Assembly: GCA_021799495.1 (NCBI GenBank)
Contig: JAJZAI010000005.1
Location: 52,416 to 116,415, forward strand
Direction of reading: 5' to 3'
Source of the DNA: Deltaproteobacteria bacterium
GTDB taxonomy: Bacteria; Desulfobacterota; Binatia; Binatales; Binataceae
Length of the DNA: 64,000 nucleotides
Shown here: positions 25,780-35,388 of the stretch, piece after piece
How the letters are laid out: the number at the start of each line of letters is the position of its first letter
Position numbering within the stretch: position 1 is the first letter of the stretch
The notes under the pieces: generated by a model
Seen by the model: the letters and a program-made list of their open reading frames with translations, nothing else
Told to the model about the DNA's origin: nothing
Database searches by the model: none
Translations under genes and position numbers: made by a program

Positions 25780-26706
25780 GTGCAAAATCTGATCGACAAA
25801 GCCAACGTTCTGATCGAGGCGCTGCCCTATATCCAGCGTTTTCGCGGCAAGACTTTCGTCATCAAGTACGGCGGGCACGCGATGCTCACGCCGGAGCTGC
25901 GCGCAGGCTTCGCCGAAGACGTAATCCTGCTGCAGGCGGTCGGGATCAACGTCGTCGTCGTTCACGGCGGCGGTCCGCAAATCAGCGAACTGATCGGCAA
26001 GCTCGGTCTGAAGTCGAATTTCGTGCGCGGGATGCGCGTGACCGACGCCGCGACCATGGACGCGGCCGAGATGGTGTTGCAGAAGATCAATAAGGAGATC
26101 GTCGCGCTGATTTCGCGCAAGGGCGGCCGCGCCGTCGGCATCTCCGGCAAGGACGGCGATCTGCTGATCGCGCGCAAGCTCAAGATGGTCGTGAAGGATG
26201 GCGCCGGACGCGCGGTCAACGTCGATGTCGGCCTGGTCGGCGAAATCGCCGAGGTCAATCCCGCCGTGCTGGCGACGCTGCGCGAAGCCGGCTTTATTCC
26301 GGTGGTCGCGCCGGTCGGTCACGGCCGCGGCGGCGAAACCTACAATATCAACGCCGATGTCGCGGCCGGCGAAATCGCCGGTGCGCTTGCGGCCGAAAAG
26401 TTGCTTCTCCTGACCGACGTCGAAGGCGTGAAGGACGCCAAAGGCGCGCTGATTCCGTCGCTCGACGCGGCGCGCGCCCGCCGGATGATCGCCGATGGCT
26501 CGATCGGCGAAGGAATGATTCCGAAGGTCGAATGTTGTCTCAAGGCTCTCGCCGCAGGCGCCGGCCGCGCCCACGTTATCGACGGGCGATTGCGCCACGC
26601 CGTTCTGCTGGAGATATTCACGGACGCCGGCGCCGGCACCGAAGTCTTGGCGCGGCCGGTTTCGGCCAAAATGCCACGCGCCCGCCGCTCGGCCGCGGTT
26701 CGATGA
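25780..26706 (+). CDS. argB: Acetylglutamate kinase
   Basis: Phosphorylates N-acetylglutamate, step 2 of ornithine synthesis. The 308-residue protein has the amino-acid kinase fold: FVIKYGGHAM (ATP-binding Lys and Gly), VVVHGGGPQISELI, VRGMRVTD, the NIN segment in TYNINADVAAGEIA, and IGEGMIPKV. VRGMRVTD resembles arginine-sensitive enzymes, so feedback inhibition is possible. The start is GTG at 25780 in a region without a strong ribosome-binding site. It opens the arginine run argB-argD-argF-argG-argH; argC, argJ and argA are not in the window. Confidence 0.97.
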   Translation: MQNLIDKANVLIEALPYIQRFRGKTFVIKYGGHAMLTPELRAGFAEDVILLQAVGINVVVVHGGGPQISELIGKLGLKSNFVRGMRVTDAATMDAAEMVLQKINKEIVALISRKGGRAVGISGKDGDLLIARKLKMVVKDGAGRAVNVDVGLVGEIAEVNPAVLATLREAGFIPVVAPVGHGRGGETYNINADVAAGEIAGALAAEKLLLLTDVEGVKDAKGALIPSLDAARARRMIADGSIGEGMIPKVECCLKALAAGAGRAHVIDGRLRHAVLLEIFTDAGAGTEVLARPVSAKMPRARRSAAVR

Positions 26707-26814
26707 CGAATCGGCGGGTTTGCGAAAGCGCCGGCGGCTTGACGATCGTGCGGCGGCGGCGCAGCTTTGTCGTTCCGGCCGGGGAACATCGGCGGCCGAG
26801 TGAAAGGAACTGCG

Positions 26815-28008
26815 ATGAATAACGCGGAAATTGTCGATTTGGCCCATCGCCACCTCGTCAACACCTACGGCTGCACGCCGCTCGCATTCGTGCGCGGCCA
26901 CGGCGCCTATCTTTACGACGCCGACGGCAACCGCTATCTCGATTTTTTCTGCGGCCTTGCGGTGACCAGCCTTGGCCATGGCCATCCGCGGGTCGTCCGC
27001 GCGATCAAGGAGCAGGCCGACAAGCTGACCCACGTCTCCAACGTTTTCCATACCGAGCCGATGGCGCGGCTGGCGGAGAAGCTGGCGACGCTGTTCGGCA
27101 ACGGGCGGGTGTTTTTCGCCAATTCCGGCGCCGAAGCGAACGAGGCCGCGATCAAAACTGCGCGGCGATGGGGCCACGGCTCGGGCCGCTTCGAAATTAT
27201 CGCGACGCTGGGTTCCTTTCATGGCCGCACGCTCGGCACCCTCAGCGCGACGGGTCAGGAGAAGTACCATCAGGGGTTCCAGCCGCTCGTGCCCGGTTTC
27301 AGGCTCGTGCCCTACAACGATGTCGCGGCGGTCGAGCGGGCGCTTACGCCGCAGACGGCGGCCGTCATGGTCGAGCCGATTCAGGGCGAAGGCGGCGTGG
27401 TCACGCCCGCGCCGGACTATCTGGGACGGCTGCGCGACCTCTGCGATCGGGCTGGAATTTTGTTGATTGCCGACGAAGTCCAAGTCGGAATGGGCCGCAC
27501 GGGCAAGATGTTCGGCTATCAGCAGACCGGAGCCAAACCGGACATCATCACGCTGGCCAAGGCGCTCGGCGGCGGGCTGCCGATCGGCGCGATGGTCGCG
27601 CGGGCGGAAATCGCATCGGTGATGACGCCCGGCACGCATGGTTCGACTTTTGGCGGAAATCCGATCGCATGCGCCGCCGCGCTTGCCGTAATCGACGCGC
27701 TCGAGCAGGATCGCGTGATCGCCAACGCCGCCGAGGTTGGGAGTTATCTTGCCGATCGCCTGCGCGAAATCGCCAAAAGCTGCCGCAACGTTCGGGAAGT
27801 GCGCGGGCAGGGGATGATCATCGGCGTGGTGCTGAGCCATCCGGCGAAAGCCGTGGTGGATAGCTGCCTCGCCGACAAGCTGCTCGTCAACGGCACCGCC
27901 GACACCGTGCTGCGCCTGCTGCCGCCGCTCAACCTTACGCGCGAAGAGGCAGACGCCGGACTCGCAATTATCGAGCGCGCGCTGCGCAAGGCGGCGGCCG
28001 CGGCGTGA
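26815..28008 (+). CDS. argD: Acetylornithine aminotransferase
   Basis: PLP-dependent class III aminotransferase converting N-acetylglutamate semialdehyde to N-acetylornithine; it may also serve the DAP pathway as succinyl-DAP aminotransferase. The 397-residue protein shows FFCGLAVTSLGHGHP, NSGAEANEAAIKTAR, SFHGRTLG, LIADEVQVGMGRTGKMF and the PLP lysine in LAKALGGGLPIGAM. The ATG at 26815 has AAAGGA upstream; an open frame begins 16 codons earlier without a site. The gene is 108 bp from argB and 27 bp from argF. Confidence 0.96.
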   Translation: MNNAEIVDLAHRHLVNTYGCTPLAFVRGHGAYLYDADGNRYLDFFCGLAVTSLGHGHPRVVRAIKEQADKLTHVSNVFHTEPMARLAEKLATLFGNGRVFFANSGAEANEAAIKTARRWGHGSGRFEIIATLGSFHGRTLGTLSATGQEKYHQGFQPLVPGFRLVPYNDVAAVERALTPQTAAVMVEPIQGEGGVVTPAPDYLGRLRDLCDRAGILLIADEVQVGMGRTGKMFGYQQTGAKPDIITLAKALGGGLPIGAMVARAEIASVMTPGTHGSTFGGNPIACAAALAVIDALEQDRVIANAAEVGSYLADRLREIAKSCRNVREVRGQGMIIGVVLSHPAKAVVDSCLADKLLVNGTADTVLRLLPPLNLTREEADAGLAIIERALRKAAAAA

Positions 28009-28035
28009 CGCGCCGCGGATCGCATACGGTGACGG

Positions 28036-29055
28036 ATGCCTGACGTGGCGCGAGCGACTCAAAACAAGCGCGAAGCTTTGCCGACGCGCGCGGAAAACCC
28101 GGCGATAAAACGCGACTTGCTGGACCTGAGCGCGCTCTCGGCGGACGAACTCGATGGCCTGCTCCGCCTCGCGGCGCGCCTGAAGGCGGAGCTGAAAAGC
28201 GGCCTCGAACATCCGTATCTGCGCGGACGCACGCTCGCGATGATTTTCCAGAAGCCGTCGTTGCGCACGCGGATTACGTTTGAAACCGGGATGGCGCAGT
28301 TGGGCGGCCACGCGATCTATCTGGCGCCGCAGGATATTGGCATTGGCGAGCGCGAATCGGCCAAGGACGTCGCGCGCAATCTTTCGCGTTGGGTCGATCT
28401 GATCATGATTCGCACCTTCGCCCACGCCACCTGCGTGGAACTGGCGCGCGAAGCGGCCGTGCCGGTTATCAACGGCCTTACCGATTTGCTGCATCCATGC
28501 CAGCTTTTGGCGGATTTATTGACGGTGCGCGAGCGATTCGGCGGTTTGCACAACCTGAAAGTCGCGTTCGTCGGCGACGGTTTCAATCTCGCCAATAGTT
28601 GGATCGAGGCCGCCGCGCTCGCCCGATTCGAACTGCGCCTGGCCTGTCCCGCCGGCTACGAGCCGGGAAAAGAGTTCCGTGACCGCCTGCGCGATTTGCG
28701 CAACGGCTTGCTGACCCATGATCCGATCGCCGCCGTCTGCGACGCCGACGTGGTATATACGGATACGTGGACCTCGATGGGTCAGGAGCGCGAAGCCGCC
28801 CGGCGCCGGCGCGACTTCAAGCAATTTCAGGTTAATCGCGCCCTGATGAAGCATGCGCGGCCGGAGGCGATCGTAATGCATTGCCTGCCCGCCCATCGCG
28901 GCGAGGAAATTACAGACGAGGTGATCGACGGACCACAATCGGTGGTTCTCGACCAGGCCGAAAATCGGCTGCATGCGCAGAAGGCCGTGATGGTCTGGCT
29001 GTTGCGCCCGGAAATTCTTGGCCACCAGGGGCCGAGCGCGCGCGATAATTTGTAG
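28036..29055 (+). CDS. argF: Ornithine carbamoyltransferase
   Basis: Makes citrulline from ornithine and carbamoyl phosphate. The 339-residue protein has the carbamoyl-phosphate motif [11 protein letters not shown] (SLRTR rather than the commoner STRTR), [12 protein letters not shown], and the ornithine-specific [13 protein letters not shown]. An N-terminal extension of about 25 residues precedes the catalytic core ([17 protein letters not shown]). Ornithine rather than acetyl- or succinylornithine specificity is inferred from HCLP and from the argB-D-F-G-H context. It is 11 bp from argG. Confidence 0.95.
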   Translation: MPDVARATQNKREALPTRAENPAIKRDLLDLSALSADELDGLLRLAARLKAELKSGLEHPYLRGRTLAMIFQKPSLRTRITFETGMAQLGGHAIYLAPQDIGIGERESAKDVARNLSRWVDLIMIRTFAHATCVELAREAAVPVINGLTDLLHPCQLLADLLTVRERFGGLHNLKVAFVGDGFNLANSWIEAAALARFELRLACPAGYEPGKEFRDRLRDLRNGLLTHDPIAAVCDADVVYTDTWTSMGQEREAARRRRDFKQFQVNRALMKHARPEAIVMHCLPAHRGEEITDEVIDGPQSVVLDQAENRLHAQKAVMVWLLRPEILGHQGPSARDNL

Positions 29056-29066
29056 AAGATTTTTTG

Positions 29067-30296
29067 ATGTCCAAACAAGCAATCCGCAAAGTGGTTCTGG
29101 CCTATTCGGGCGGTCTCGACACTTCCGTAATCCTGCGATGGATAAAGGATTTTTACGGGTGCGAAGTCGTCGCCTATTGCGCCGACGTCGGCCAGGGAGA
29201 TGAAACCGAAGGGCTCGAGGCCAAAGCGCTCGGCACCGGCGCGAGCAAACTTTATATCGAGGATCTGCGCGAGGAGTTCGCCCGCGATTTCGTTTTTCCG
29301 ATGATGCGGGCGAACGCGGTTTACGAAGGCTATTACCTGCTTGGCACGTCGATCGCGCGGCCGGTAATCGCGCGCAAACAGGTCGAAATCGCGCGCCGCG
29401 AAAGCGCGGACGCGGTCGCCCATGGCGCCACGGGCAAGGGCAACGATCAGGTGCGGTTCGAGCTTACATTCGCGCGCCTTGGCCCGGAACTGAAGGTGAT
29501 CGCGCCGTGGCGCAATCCCGGCTGGCCGTTCAAAGGCCGCGCGGATATGCTCGCTTACGCGAGCGAAAAGCGCATTCCGGTGCCCGTTACCGCCGAAAAG
29601 CCGTACTCAATGGATCGCAACCTTGTGCATATCAGCTATGAAGGCGGAATCCTCGAGGATCCCTGGCGGGAGCCGTACGAAGACATGTTTCGCCTGACCG
29701 TGGCGCCCGAACAGGCCCCCGCCGAACCTGAATACGTCGAAATCGAATATGCCGCCGGCAATCCGGTCGCGATCGGCGGCGAACGGCTGGGCCCGGCCGC
29801 GATTATCGAACGCGCGAACCAGATCGGCGGACGGCACGGTATCGGCCGGGTCGATTTGGTCGAAAACCGCTACGTCGGCATCAAGTCCCGCGGCGTTTAT
29901 GAGAGTCCCGGCGTGACGATGCTGATGCATGGCCATCGCGCGGTCGAACAACTGGCGCTCGATCGCGAAGTGATGCATCTTCGGGATGGCTTGGCGTCGC
30001 GATATGCCGAGATGGTCTATAACGGTCATTGGTTCGCCCCGGAGCGCGAGGCTCTGCAAGCCATGATCGACGAGGGCCAGCACAACGTGAGCGGCGTGGC
30101 GCGCCTCAAGTTGTTCAAGGGCGGCGTATGGATTGCCGGCCGCAAGTCGCCGAATTCGCTTTACGATCCCGCGATCGCGAGCTTCGAGGAAGCGGGCGGT
30201 TACAATCAGGCCGATGCGGAGGGCTTTATTCGCCTCGGCGCGTTGCGCCTTAAAGCCCTGGCGCGGCTGGAGGCGAATCGCCGCCGCGGCTCTTAG
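29067..30296 (+). CDS. argG: Argininosuccinate synthase
   Basis: Condenses citrulline and aspartate with ATP to give argininosuccinate. The 409-residue type I enzyme has the PP-loop [16 protein letters not shown] near the N-terminus, the citrulline/aspartate region [14 protein letters not shown], and [14 protein letters not shown]. The ATG at 29067 is preceded by an in-frame TTG; neither has a good ribosome-binding site, so translation may rely on coupling to argF, which ends 11 bp upstream. Length is normal for the family. Confidence 0.98.
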   Translation: MSKQAIRKVVLAYSGGLDTSVILRWIKDFYGCEVVAYCADVGQGDETEGLEAKALGTGASKLYIEDLREEFARDFVFPMMRANAVYEGYYLLGTSIARPVIARKQVEIARRESADAVAHGATGKGNDQVRFELTFARLGPELKVIAPWRNPGWPFKGRADMLAYASEKRIPVPVTAEKPYSMDRNLVHISYEGGILEDPWREPYEDMFRLTVAPEQAPAEPEYVEIEYAAGNPVAIGGERLGPAAIIERANQIGGRHGIGRVDLVENRYVGIKSRGVYESPGVTMLMHGHRAVEQLALDREVMHLRDGLASRYAEMVYNGHWFAPEREALQAMIDEGQHNVSGVARLKLFKGGVWIAGRKSPNSLYDPAIASFEEAGGYNQADAEGFIRLGALRLKALARLEANRRRGS

Positions 30297-30327
30297 GGGC
30301 CGCGCGCAGTCACGGATCGAACCGGCC

Positions 30328-30504
30328 ATGGGTAAGGTAATCCAATTCAAGCCGCCGCGCCCGACGCCCAAGCTCGTTCCGCGCGCGCGGGCGGGAGAAT
30401 GCCCGAAGTGCGGCCACAAGCTGGACGTTCACGTTACCCATCCCAATGGCGCGACGAGTTGCGCGGCGCGCGGATGCCTGTGCCGGTCGAATCCACCGCG
30501 ATGA
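30328..30504 (+). CDS. Small zinc-ribbon protein between argG and argH
   Basis: A 58-residue protein: basic N-terminus MGKVIQFKPPRPTPK, then GECPKCGHKLDVHVTHP and ATSCAARGCLC. The four to five cysteines form a plausible zinc ribbon. It is in the same direction as argG (31 bp upstream) and argH, so it is probably translated from the same message. Composition and the cysteine pairing argue that it is real despite its size. The function is unknown; a link to arginine synthesis is not implied by any motif. Confidence 0.6.
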   Translation: MGKVIQFKPPRPTPKLVPRARAGECPKCGHKLDVHVTHPNGATSCAARGCLCRSNPPR

Positions 30505-30576
30505 GTCCGCGCGCGTGAATTCGTGCTCGCCCGCTTGTGGGCGCGCCGGGCTTCGGGCAACTTCTTTTCGTCACCG

Positions 30577-32019
30577 ATGAGCCGGCGCCGAACCACCGAA
30601 AAATCCCGTACACCAGCGGACTCCGCGAACCTGATTCGCGGCCGGTTCAAGCGTCAGCGCATTCCGGAGGCCGAGGCGTTCACCGCGTCGCTGCCGTTCG
30701 ATCGGCGCCTGTATGCGCATGATATCCGCGGTTCGATCGCGCATGCCCGGATGCTGGCGAAAGTCGGATTGCTCAAACCGCCGGAGGCGCGCGCGGTCGT
30801 CTCCGGGCTTAATCGGATCCGGGCCGAAATCGAATCCGGCGATTTCCGTTTCGCCGTCGCCGACGAGGATATCCATCTCGCGATCGAGCGGCGGCTGACG
30901 GAGCTGATTGGCGCGCCCGGCCGCAAGTTGCATACCGCGCGCTCGCGCAACGACCAGGTGGCGCTCGACCTCCGGCTTTTTCTGCGCGAGGAAATCGACG
31001 CGCTCCGCGCGCTGCTGGGCGGCCTGCGCGCGGCCCTGCTGGGCGTCGCCGGCGCACACGTCGAAACGGTGATGCCCGGCTATACCCATCTGCAACGCGC
31101 CCAGCCGGTGACGCTGGCGCATCATCTGCTCGCCTACGTCGCGATGTTCGAGCGGGACGACGAGCGTTTCGCGCAGGCGCGCGCCCGCGCCGACGTGATG
31201 CCGCTTGGGGCGGGCGCGCTCGCCGGCACCACGCTGCCGATCGATCGCGCGATGGTCGCGCGGGAGCTGGGGTTCGCGCGAATCGCCGAAAACAGCATCG
31301 ACGCGGTTTCCGATCGCGATTTTGCGGTCGATTTTCTGGCCGCCGGCGCGCTGCTGGCGGTGCATCTGTCGCGGATGGCCGAGGAGATCATCCTCTGGAC
31401 CAGCGCCGAATTCGGCTTCGCCGAACTGCCCGACGAATTTTCGACCGGTAGCTCGATGATGCCGCAGAAGAAAAATCCCGATCTGCTCGAACTGATTCGC
31501 GGCAAGACCGGCCGCGTGATCGGCGATCTGACGGCGCTTCTGATCACGCTGAAAGGATTGCCGCTCGCCTACAATTCCGATTTGCAGGAAGACAAGGAGC
31601 GGGTTTTCGACGCGCTCGATACGCTCAAGCCGGCGCTCGATTTGCTGGCGAAATTCTGGCCGCGGCTGGGCGTCAAGGCGCCCGCGATGCGCGCCGCGGC
31701 CGGCGGCTTCGCGCTCGCGACGGATCTTGCGGAATACCTGGTCGCGCGCGGCGTGGCTTTTCGCGAGGCGCACGAAACGATTGGCGCGCTGGTGCGCGAG
31801 ACCGCGGCGGCCGGCAAAGCGCTGGAAGATTTGACGCTCGACGAACTGCGCCAATACTCGGCGAAATTCGGTCCCGACGCGCTTGCGGCGCTCGACGCCG
31901 CCGGTTCGGTCGCGGCGCGCGCCCTGCCGGGCGGTCCCGCGCCCGTGACGGTGCGCGCGCGAATCGCGCGGCTCGCCGCCGCTTTGGAAAAGGGCCGCGC
32001 AAGGAAGCGATCGCGATGA
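30577..32019 (+). CDS. argH: Argininosuccinate lyase
   Basis: Splits argininosuccinate into arginine and fumarate; homotetramer of the fumarase/aspartase superfamily. The signature GSSMMPQKKNPD, TARSRNDQVALDLRLF, PGYTHLQRAQP and the AENSIDAVSDRDF region are intact. I use the ATG at 30577 (480 residues); an open frame runs back to a GTG at 30523 but the extra residues are not family-like. The Arg/Thr-rich N-terminal 20 residues before LIRGRF are longer than usual. The stop overlaps the following lipoprotein gene (ATGA). Confidence 0.97.
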   Translation: MSRRRTTEKSRTPADSANLIRGRFKRQRIPEAEAFTASLPFDRRLYAHDIRGSIAHARMLAKVGLLKPPEARAVVSGLNRIRAEIESGDFRFAVADEDIHLAIERRLTELIGAPGRKLHTARSRNDQVALDLRLFLREEIDALRALLGGLRAALLGVAGAHVETVMPGYTHLQRAQPVTLAHHLLAYVAMFERDDERFAQARARADVMPLGAGALAGTTLPIDRAMVARELGFARIAENSIDAVSDRDFAVDFLAAGALLAVHLSRMAEEIILWTSAEFGFAELPDEFSTGSSMMPQKKNPDLLELIRGKTGRVIGDLTALLITLKGLPLAYNSDLQEDKERVFDALDTLKPALDLLAKFWPRLGVKAPAMRAAAGGFALATDLAEYLVARGVAFREAHETIGALVRETAAAGKALEDLTLDELRQYSAKFGPDALAALDAAGSVAARALPGGPAPVTVRARIARLAAALEKGRARKRSR

Positions 32020-32504
32020 CGGCCGGAGTTTTCCGCAAATCGACGTTGGCGTTCGCGATCGCCGCCGCCCTTGCCGGATGCGGCGTAAAGAGCGAGCCGC
32101 TGCCGCCGGAGATGGCGCGTCCGCAGCGTATCCTAAATCTGCGCGCCAGCGCCGCGGCCGGCGGAATCAACCTGGCCTGGGGCCGCCCGACTCGTTACTC
32201 CGGCGGACACGTGATGCGCGATCTCAGCGACTTCGTGATTTTGCGCGGCGAAGGCAGCGGGCAGATGAAGGCTCTGGTCGAAATTCCCGTCACCGATCAG
32301 CAGCGGTTCCAGTTGCAGCATGAATTCAGTTATCTCGACAACGAAACCAAAATCGGCGAGCGCTATCGTTACGCCGTGATCTCTGAAACTCGCGACGGAT
32401 ATCGCAGCCTGCCCTCGAATGAGGTTGATTTTATCCGCAAACATCCGTTGTCTCCGCCGAATCCCGAGAATTTCAAGCTGCCCAAGCCGCCGCCGGCCAA
32501 CTAA
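32016..32504 (+). CDS. Lipoprotein in the argH-lysA position, fibronectin-III-like
   Basis: A 162-residue outer- or inner-membrane lipoprotein. The signal peptide ends in the lipobox LAGC, giving the mature N-terminus CGVKSEPLPPE, the position and style of the short LptM/YifL-type lipoproteins commonly found beside argH, lysA or dapF. Unlike those it continues with a beta-rich domain (about 40-145: LNLRASAAAGGINLAWGRP, YRYAVISETRDGYRS) that resembles a fibronectin type III fold, and a Pro-rich end. It overlaps the argH stop by four bases. Its role, perhaps in outer-membrane biogenesis, is inferred only from position. Confidence 0.75.
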   Translation: MTAGVFRKSTLAFAIAAALAGCGVKSEPLPPEMARPQRILNLRASAAAGGINLAWGRPTRYSGGHVMRDLSDFVILRGEGSGQMKALVEIPVTDQQRFQLQHEFSYLDNETKIGERYRYAVISETRDGYRSLPSNEVDFIRKHPLSPPNPENFKLPKPPPAN

Positions 32505-32640
32505 CGGCGCGTGCGCCGCTGATAACCGGCCGGCCCGGCCAATCGTCTGATCTTGTGAGGTGCGGACAGGATTCCGGAAAACGAGCGCGGAAAAATCGCG
32601 CCGTCGGAAACCGCGATGTCCGCTATCGCAGGAGGTCTGT

Positions 32641-33138
32641 ATGAAATTCAAGGCATTGTCGGCGGTTGCGGGAGCCGCGCTCGCGCTCGGAGTTTGCGCC
32701 ACGGCGGCGCTCGCATATCCCGGCCATCACGGCTCCCGGACGCCCGGTATGAAGGTGATCTGGACGGTGCTTCAGCCTGATCAAAAAGCGCAGGTGAAAC
32801 AGATTTACCAAACCGCGCGACCGACTCTGAAGACTGATTTCCAGAATGTCAGGGCGGCGCGAGAAGCGCTGGCGCAGGCGCTGATTTCAGGCGGCGACGT
32901 TACGTCGGCCGAGCAAAATCTGGAGACCGCGCGGAAAACGTTGATGGAAGAGAAAGTCAGCGTGGCGCAGCAGGCGACCGCCCTGCTGAACAGTTCGCAG
33001 CGCGCGGCGGCGGTACAGCTTTTGACTGAACTCGAAAATACCCATCAGCAGGTCCATGGCTATTTCCAGCAGGCGCGCGCGCAGGCGGCCGGCTCGAGCT
33101 CGTCCAATAGCCAGAAGCCGTCTCAGGTTGCTGAATAG
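32641..33138 (+). CDS. Periplasmic Spy/CpxP-like helical protein
   Basis: A 165-residue secreted protein. A Sec signal (MKFKALSAVAGAALALGV through ALA-YPG) is followed by His-rich YPGHHGSRTPG, then long amphipathic helices with LQPDQKAQVKQIYQTARP and LLNSSQRAAAVQLLTEL, which match the LTxxQ-type repeats of Spy/CpxP periplasmic chaperones. The end is Ser/Gln-rich. AGGAGG lies seven bases before the ATG at 32641; the open frame upstream is not used. A strong terminator follows 31 bp after the stop. Inferred role: envelope stress or metal-responsive chaperone. Confidence 0.8.
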   Translation: MKFKALSAVAGAALALGVCATAALAYPGHHGSRTPGMKVIWTVLQPDQKAQVKQIYQTARPTLKTDFQNVRAAREALAQALISGGDVTSAEQNLETARKTLMEEKVSVAQQATALLNSSQRAAAVQLLTELENTHQQVHGYFQQARAQAAGSSSSNSQKPSQVAE

Positions 33139-33169
33139 CTTTTAAACTATCCAAATCATGCATCGCTGT

Positions 33170-33216
33170 CAGGCGCCGCGCGGAGATTGGCCAAATCTCC
33201 GCGCGGCGCCTGCTTT
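33170..33216 (+). terminator. Strong terminator hairpin after the Spy-like gene
   Basis: A perfect 19-bp inverted repeat (33170-33188 with 33194-33212, arms beginning CAGGCGCCGCGCGG) with a 5-base loop and then CTTTT. It is long enough to act in both directions and insulates the arginine block from the lipase-like gene. Confidence 0.88.
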
Positions 33217-33585
33217 TCGATTGCCCGCATGATGATCATATGGACGCTATCGCGCAAGTTCGGCGCGATGCATTCTTGCGGGCAAATAGTAATTCGTCTA
33301 AATGTCATATGACGCTGCGAATAAATAATAATTCGCGGTTGATCAGCTTGGCGGTGCGGCGGAAGTAAACATATAGCCGCGCCAATCGGATTGGAGGAGC
33401 TGGGGAGCAGGTCTGGATCGCCTGAAGGTTCGCAAAGAACTTCGTTCGATCGCCCGGAAATTTGTGAATGGAATCCGTCGCGCTGGCATTTGACGGTGGC
33501 GCGATCCGGCAGTGTGCGTCCGGCGTGATCCCCGCTCGCGTGGAACCAGCGATCGAGCAATCGCTGGCGCCGTTGGGGGGCGAGT
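33217..33585. other. Noncoding upstream region of the lipase-like gene
   Basis: About 370 bp with lower GC. It has a 9-bp inverted repeat (TTGCCCGCA at 33221-33229 with 33276-33284... complementary TGCGGGCAA) and an AT-rich palindrome GCGAAT-N8-ATTCGC at about 33315-33334. These may mark the promoter or an operator of the downstream gene. No credible coding frame was seen. Confidence 0.35.
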
Positions 33586-35160
33586 ATGAATAGTGGAAAT
33601 CGGTTCGCGAAGGTGGCAAAAAGACTGGCTTTTCCCGCGCTGTTGGCGGCGCTGGCGTTTGCGCTCGGGGCCTGCGGCGCGGATTCGCCCGGTCCCACGC
33701 CAGCGGCCGCTTCGTCGCCCTTCAACGTCGCGAAAGGCGAAGGCAAACTCGTCAGTTCTGAACTCGTGACGACTTATCCGACAGCGTCGACAAACAGCGT
33801 AACTGGACTGGATACCTTCTACAATAATTTGATTTGCTCCGGCCTGAATCAGACGGATTGCGCGACCAATATCACCGATCTCAATACGCCCGAATTTGGC
33901 AACTTCGACCTGGCCTCCGATCCGATCGGCGACAATCCGCTCGGAATCGCGAACGTGGACGCCGTAAAGATCGATTATGGCGCGATCAATGTCGATCATA
34001 CAGCGGTCACGGTCTCCGGCGGAATCGCCGTTCCCGAGCTTTCGGCGAATAAATTGAAGGGCGTGATTCTCTATTTTCATGGCACGACCGTGCAGCGCAC
34101 ATACGTGCCGTCGAGCTTCACAACGACCACGAACGTCTTAAGTTACACCGACAGTATTTTGCTTGCCGCGGTATGGGCGTCGCAGGGCTATGTCGTCGTG
34201 ATGCCCGACTATGTCGGGTTGGGCGACGACGTAACGCATGTCCATCCTTACGTCGCTTATCCGCGCGAAAACGCCCAGTGCGGTCTCGCGATGCTCAAAG
34301 CGGCGCGCACGTATCTGTCGCGGAATTACAAGATCAAGGGGCGCCTGCCGCTGTTTATCACCGGCTATTCGGAAGGCGGGGCGTATGCGCTCGAAACGGC
34401 GCATCTGATGCAGAGGAATCCGGCGTATGGTTCGACGCTTGGATTGTCGTTGCGCGAAGACGCGCCGATGTCAGGCTTCTTCGATCTTTCAGGCACGGGG
34501 CTGCCGTACCTGTTCGACAACATCTCCACGACCAACAACAATTGGTATTCCCTCGATCCTACCGTCTCGGCGCTCAGCAAGCCTTATCTGAGCGCATATC
34601 TCGTGCTCAGTTTCGCGAATTATTCGGGTATCGCGCCGACCGATATGCTGGCAACGAAGTTCTATACCTGTCCATCGAACTCGCCATGCGGGCCGACGAA
34701 TAATCTCGACGGGTTGTACTTCACCGCGCCGCAATCTTCAGGCTACAACGGCCAGGTCGCGTTCTTGACCTACGCGCTCGCTCAACAGACCGGATGGAGC
34801 ACCACCAACAACGCGGTTACGCCGCTGTTGACTGATACCTACGCCCAGCAACTGCAGCAGCAGGACAAGACGAATCCGCTTTACCGCCAACTCCTCGACG
34901 CCGACACCTATAAGTTTGTGCCGCGGTTTCCGCTTGACCTCGTGTCGCTAGAGCAGGATTCGGTGGTGACGCGCAAGAATTCCGACGTCGCGTACGCCTA
35001 CTTTATCAAGCAACGTCCGCATGGACCGTATGCGGAAACGCTGGTGCCGAACGACGACTTTCTGGCCGCTCCCCTTGGCAGTGCGGAGCCGATCGACCAT
35101 TCGACCGAACTGCCATTTCTTGCGGTGCTGGTGCTGAACGATTTCAACACGGCTCCGTGA
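33586..35160 (+). CDS. Lipase/esterase-like alpha/beta-hydrolase lipoprotein
   Basis: A 524-residue exported hydrolase. The signal peptide ends in a lipobox-like LGAC (Cys30), so it is probably lipid-anchored. The alpha/beta-hydrolase core has GVILYFHGTT (oxyanion region), GYVVVMPDYVGLGDD, and the nucleophile elbow ITGYSEGGAYALE with Ser262; the acid is not certain and the His is probably in EPIDHSTELPFL near the C-terminus. The arrangement resembles secretory lipases of the LIP family. Ser/Thr/Asn-rich stretches separate the blocks. It is monocistronic, between a terminator and an intergenic repeat. Substrates may be polyesters or lipids; this is inferred. Confidence 0.78.
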   Translation: MNSGNRFAKVAKRLAFPALLAALAFALGACGADSPGPTPAAASSPFNVAKGEGKLVSSELVTTYPTASTNSVTGLDTFYNNLICSGLNQTDCATNITDLNTPEFGNFDLASDPIGDNPLGIANVDAVKIDYGAINVDHTAVTVSGGIAVPELSANKLKGVILYFHGTTVQRTYVPSSFTTTTNVLSYTDSILLAAVWASQGYVVVMPDYVGLGDDVTHVHPYVAYPRENAQCGLAMLKAARTYLSRNYKIKGRLPLFITGYSEGGAYALETAHLMQRNPAYGSTLGLSLREDAPMSGFFDLSGTGLPYLFDNISTTNNNWYSLDPTVSALSKPYLSAYLVLSFANYSGIAPTDMLATKFYTCPSNSPCGPTNNLDGLYFTAPQSSGYNGQVAFLTYALAQQTGWSTTNNAVTPLLTDTYAQQLQQQDKTNPLYRQLLDADTYKFVPRFPLDLVSLEQDSVVTRKNSDVAYAYFIKQRPHGPYAETLVPNDDFLAAPLGSAEPIDHSTELPFLAVLVLNDFNTAP

Positions 35161-35240
35161 GATTTGTGCGGCGGGCGCGCCAGTTGCCCTGCCAGTATCG
35201 TGTCCCGCAAATAATGTGAGAAACGCCGCGGACTGGAACG

Positions 35241-35342
35241 GGATTCTTCGCTTGGTCCTTCGCTGCACTCAGGACGAGCTCAGAATCACGGAATGATGCC
35301 TCGCCAGTGTCATTCTGAGCGAGGCTGCCGAGCGAAGAATCT
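35241..35342. repeat. Imperfect palindromic intergenic repeat (REP/MITE-like)
   Basis: Nested inverted repeats: outer arms GGATTCTTCGCT (35241-35252) against AGCGAAGAATCT (35331-35342, complementary apart from the last base) and inner arms GCTCAGAATCAC against GTCATTCTGAGC with one mismatch. The words GATTCTTCGCT and TCATTCTGAGC recur as dispersed intergenic repeats in many bacteria. A 17-bp half copy is present at 15912-15928. It lies between convergent genes. Confidence 0.7.
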
Positions 35343-35388
35343 CGCGCCGCTTTTTATTTGTTCGTAAAGTTATCAACGGGACGCCGCA

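Noticed and set aside
24853..28494. A 1213-codon open frame on the minus strand
   Set aside because: It lies opposite hslU, argB, argD and argF, which are certain genes on the plus strand, and its product is Arg/Ala/His-rich without any domain. It is a GC-skew shadow frame.
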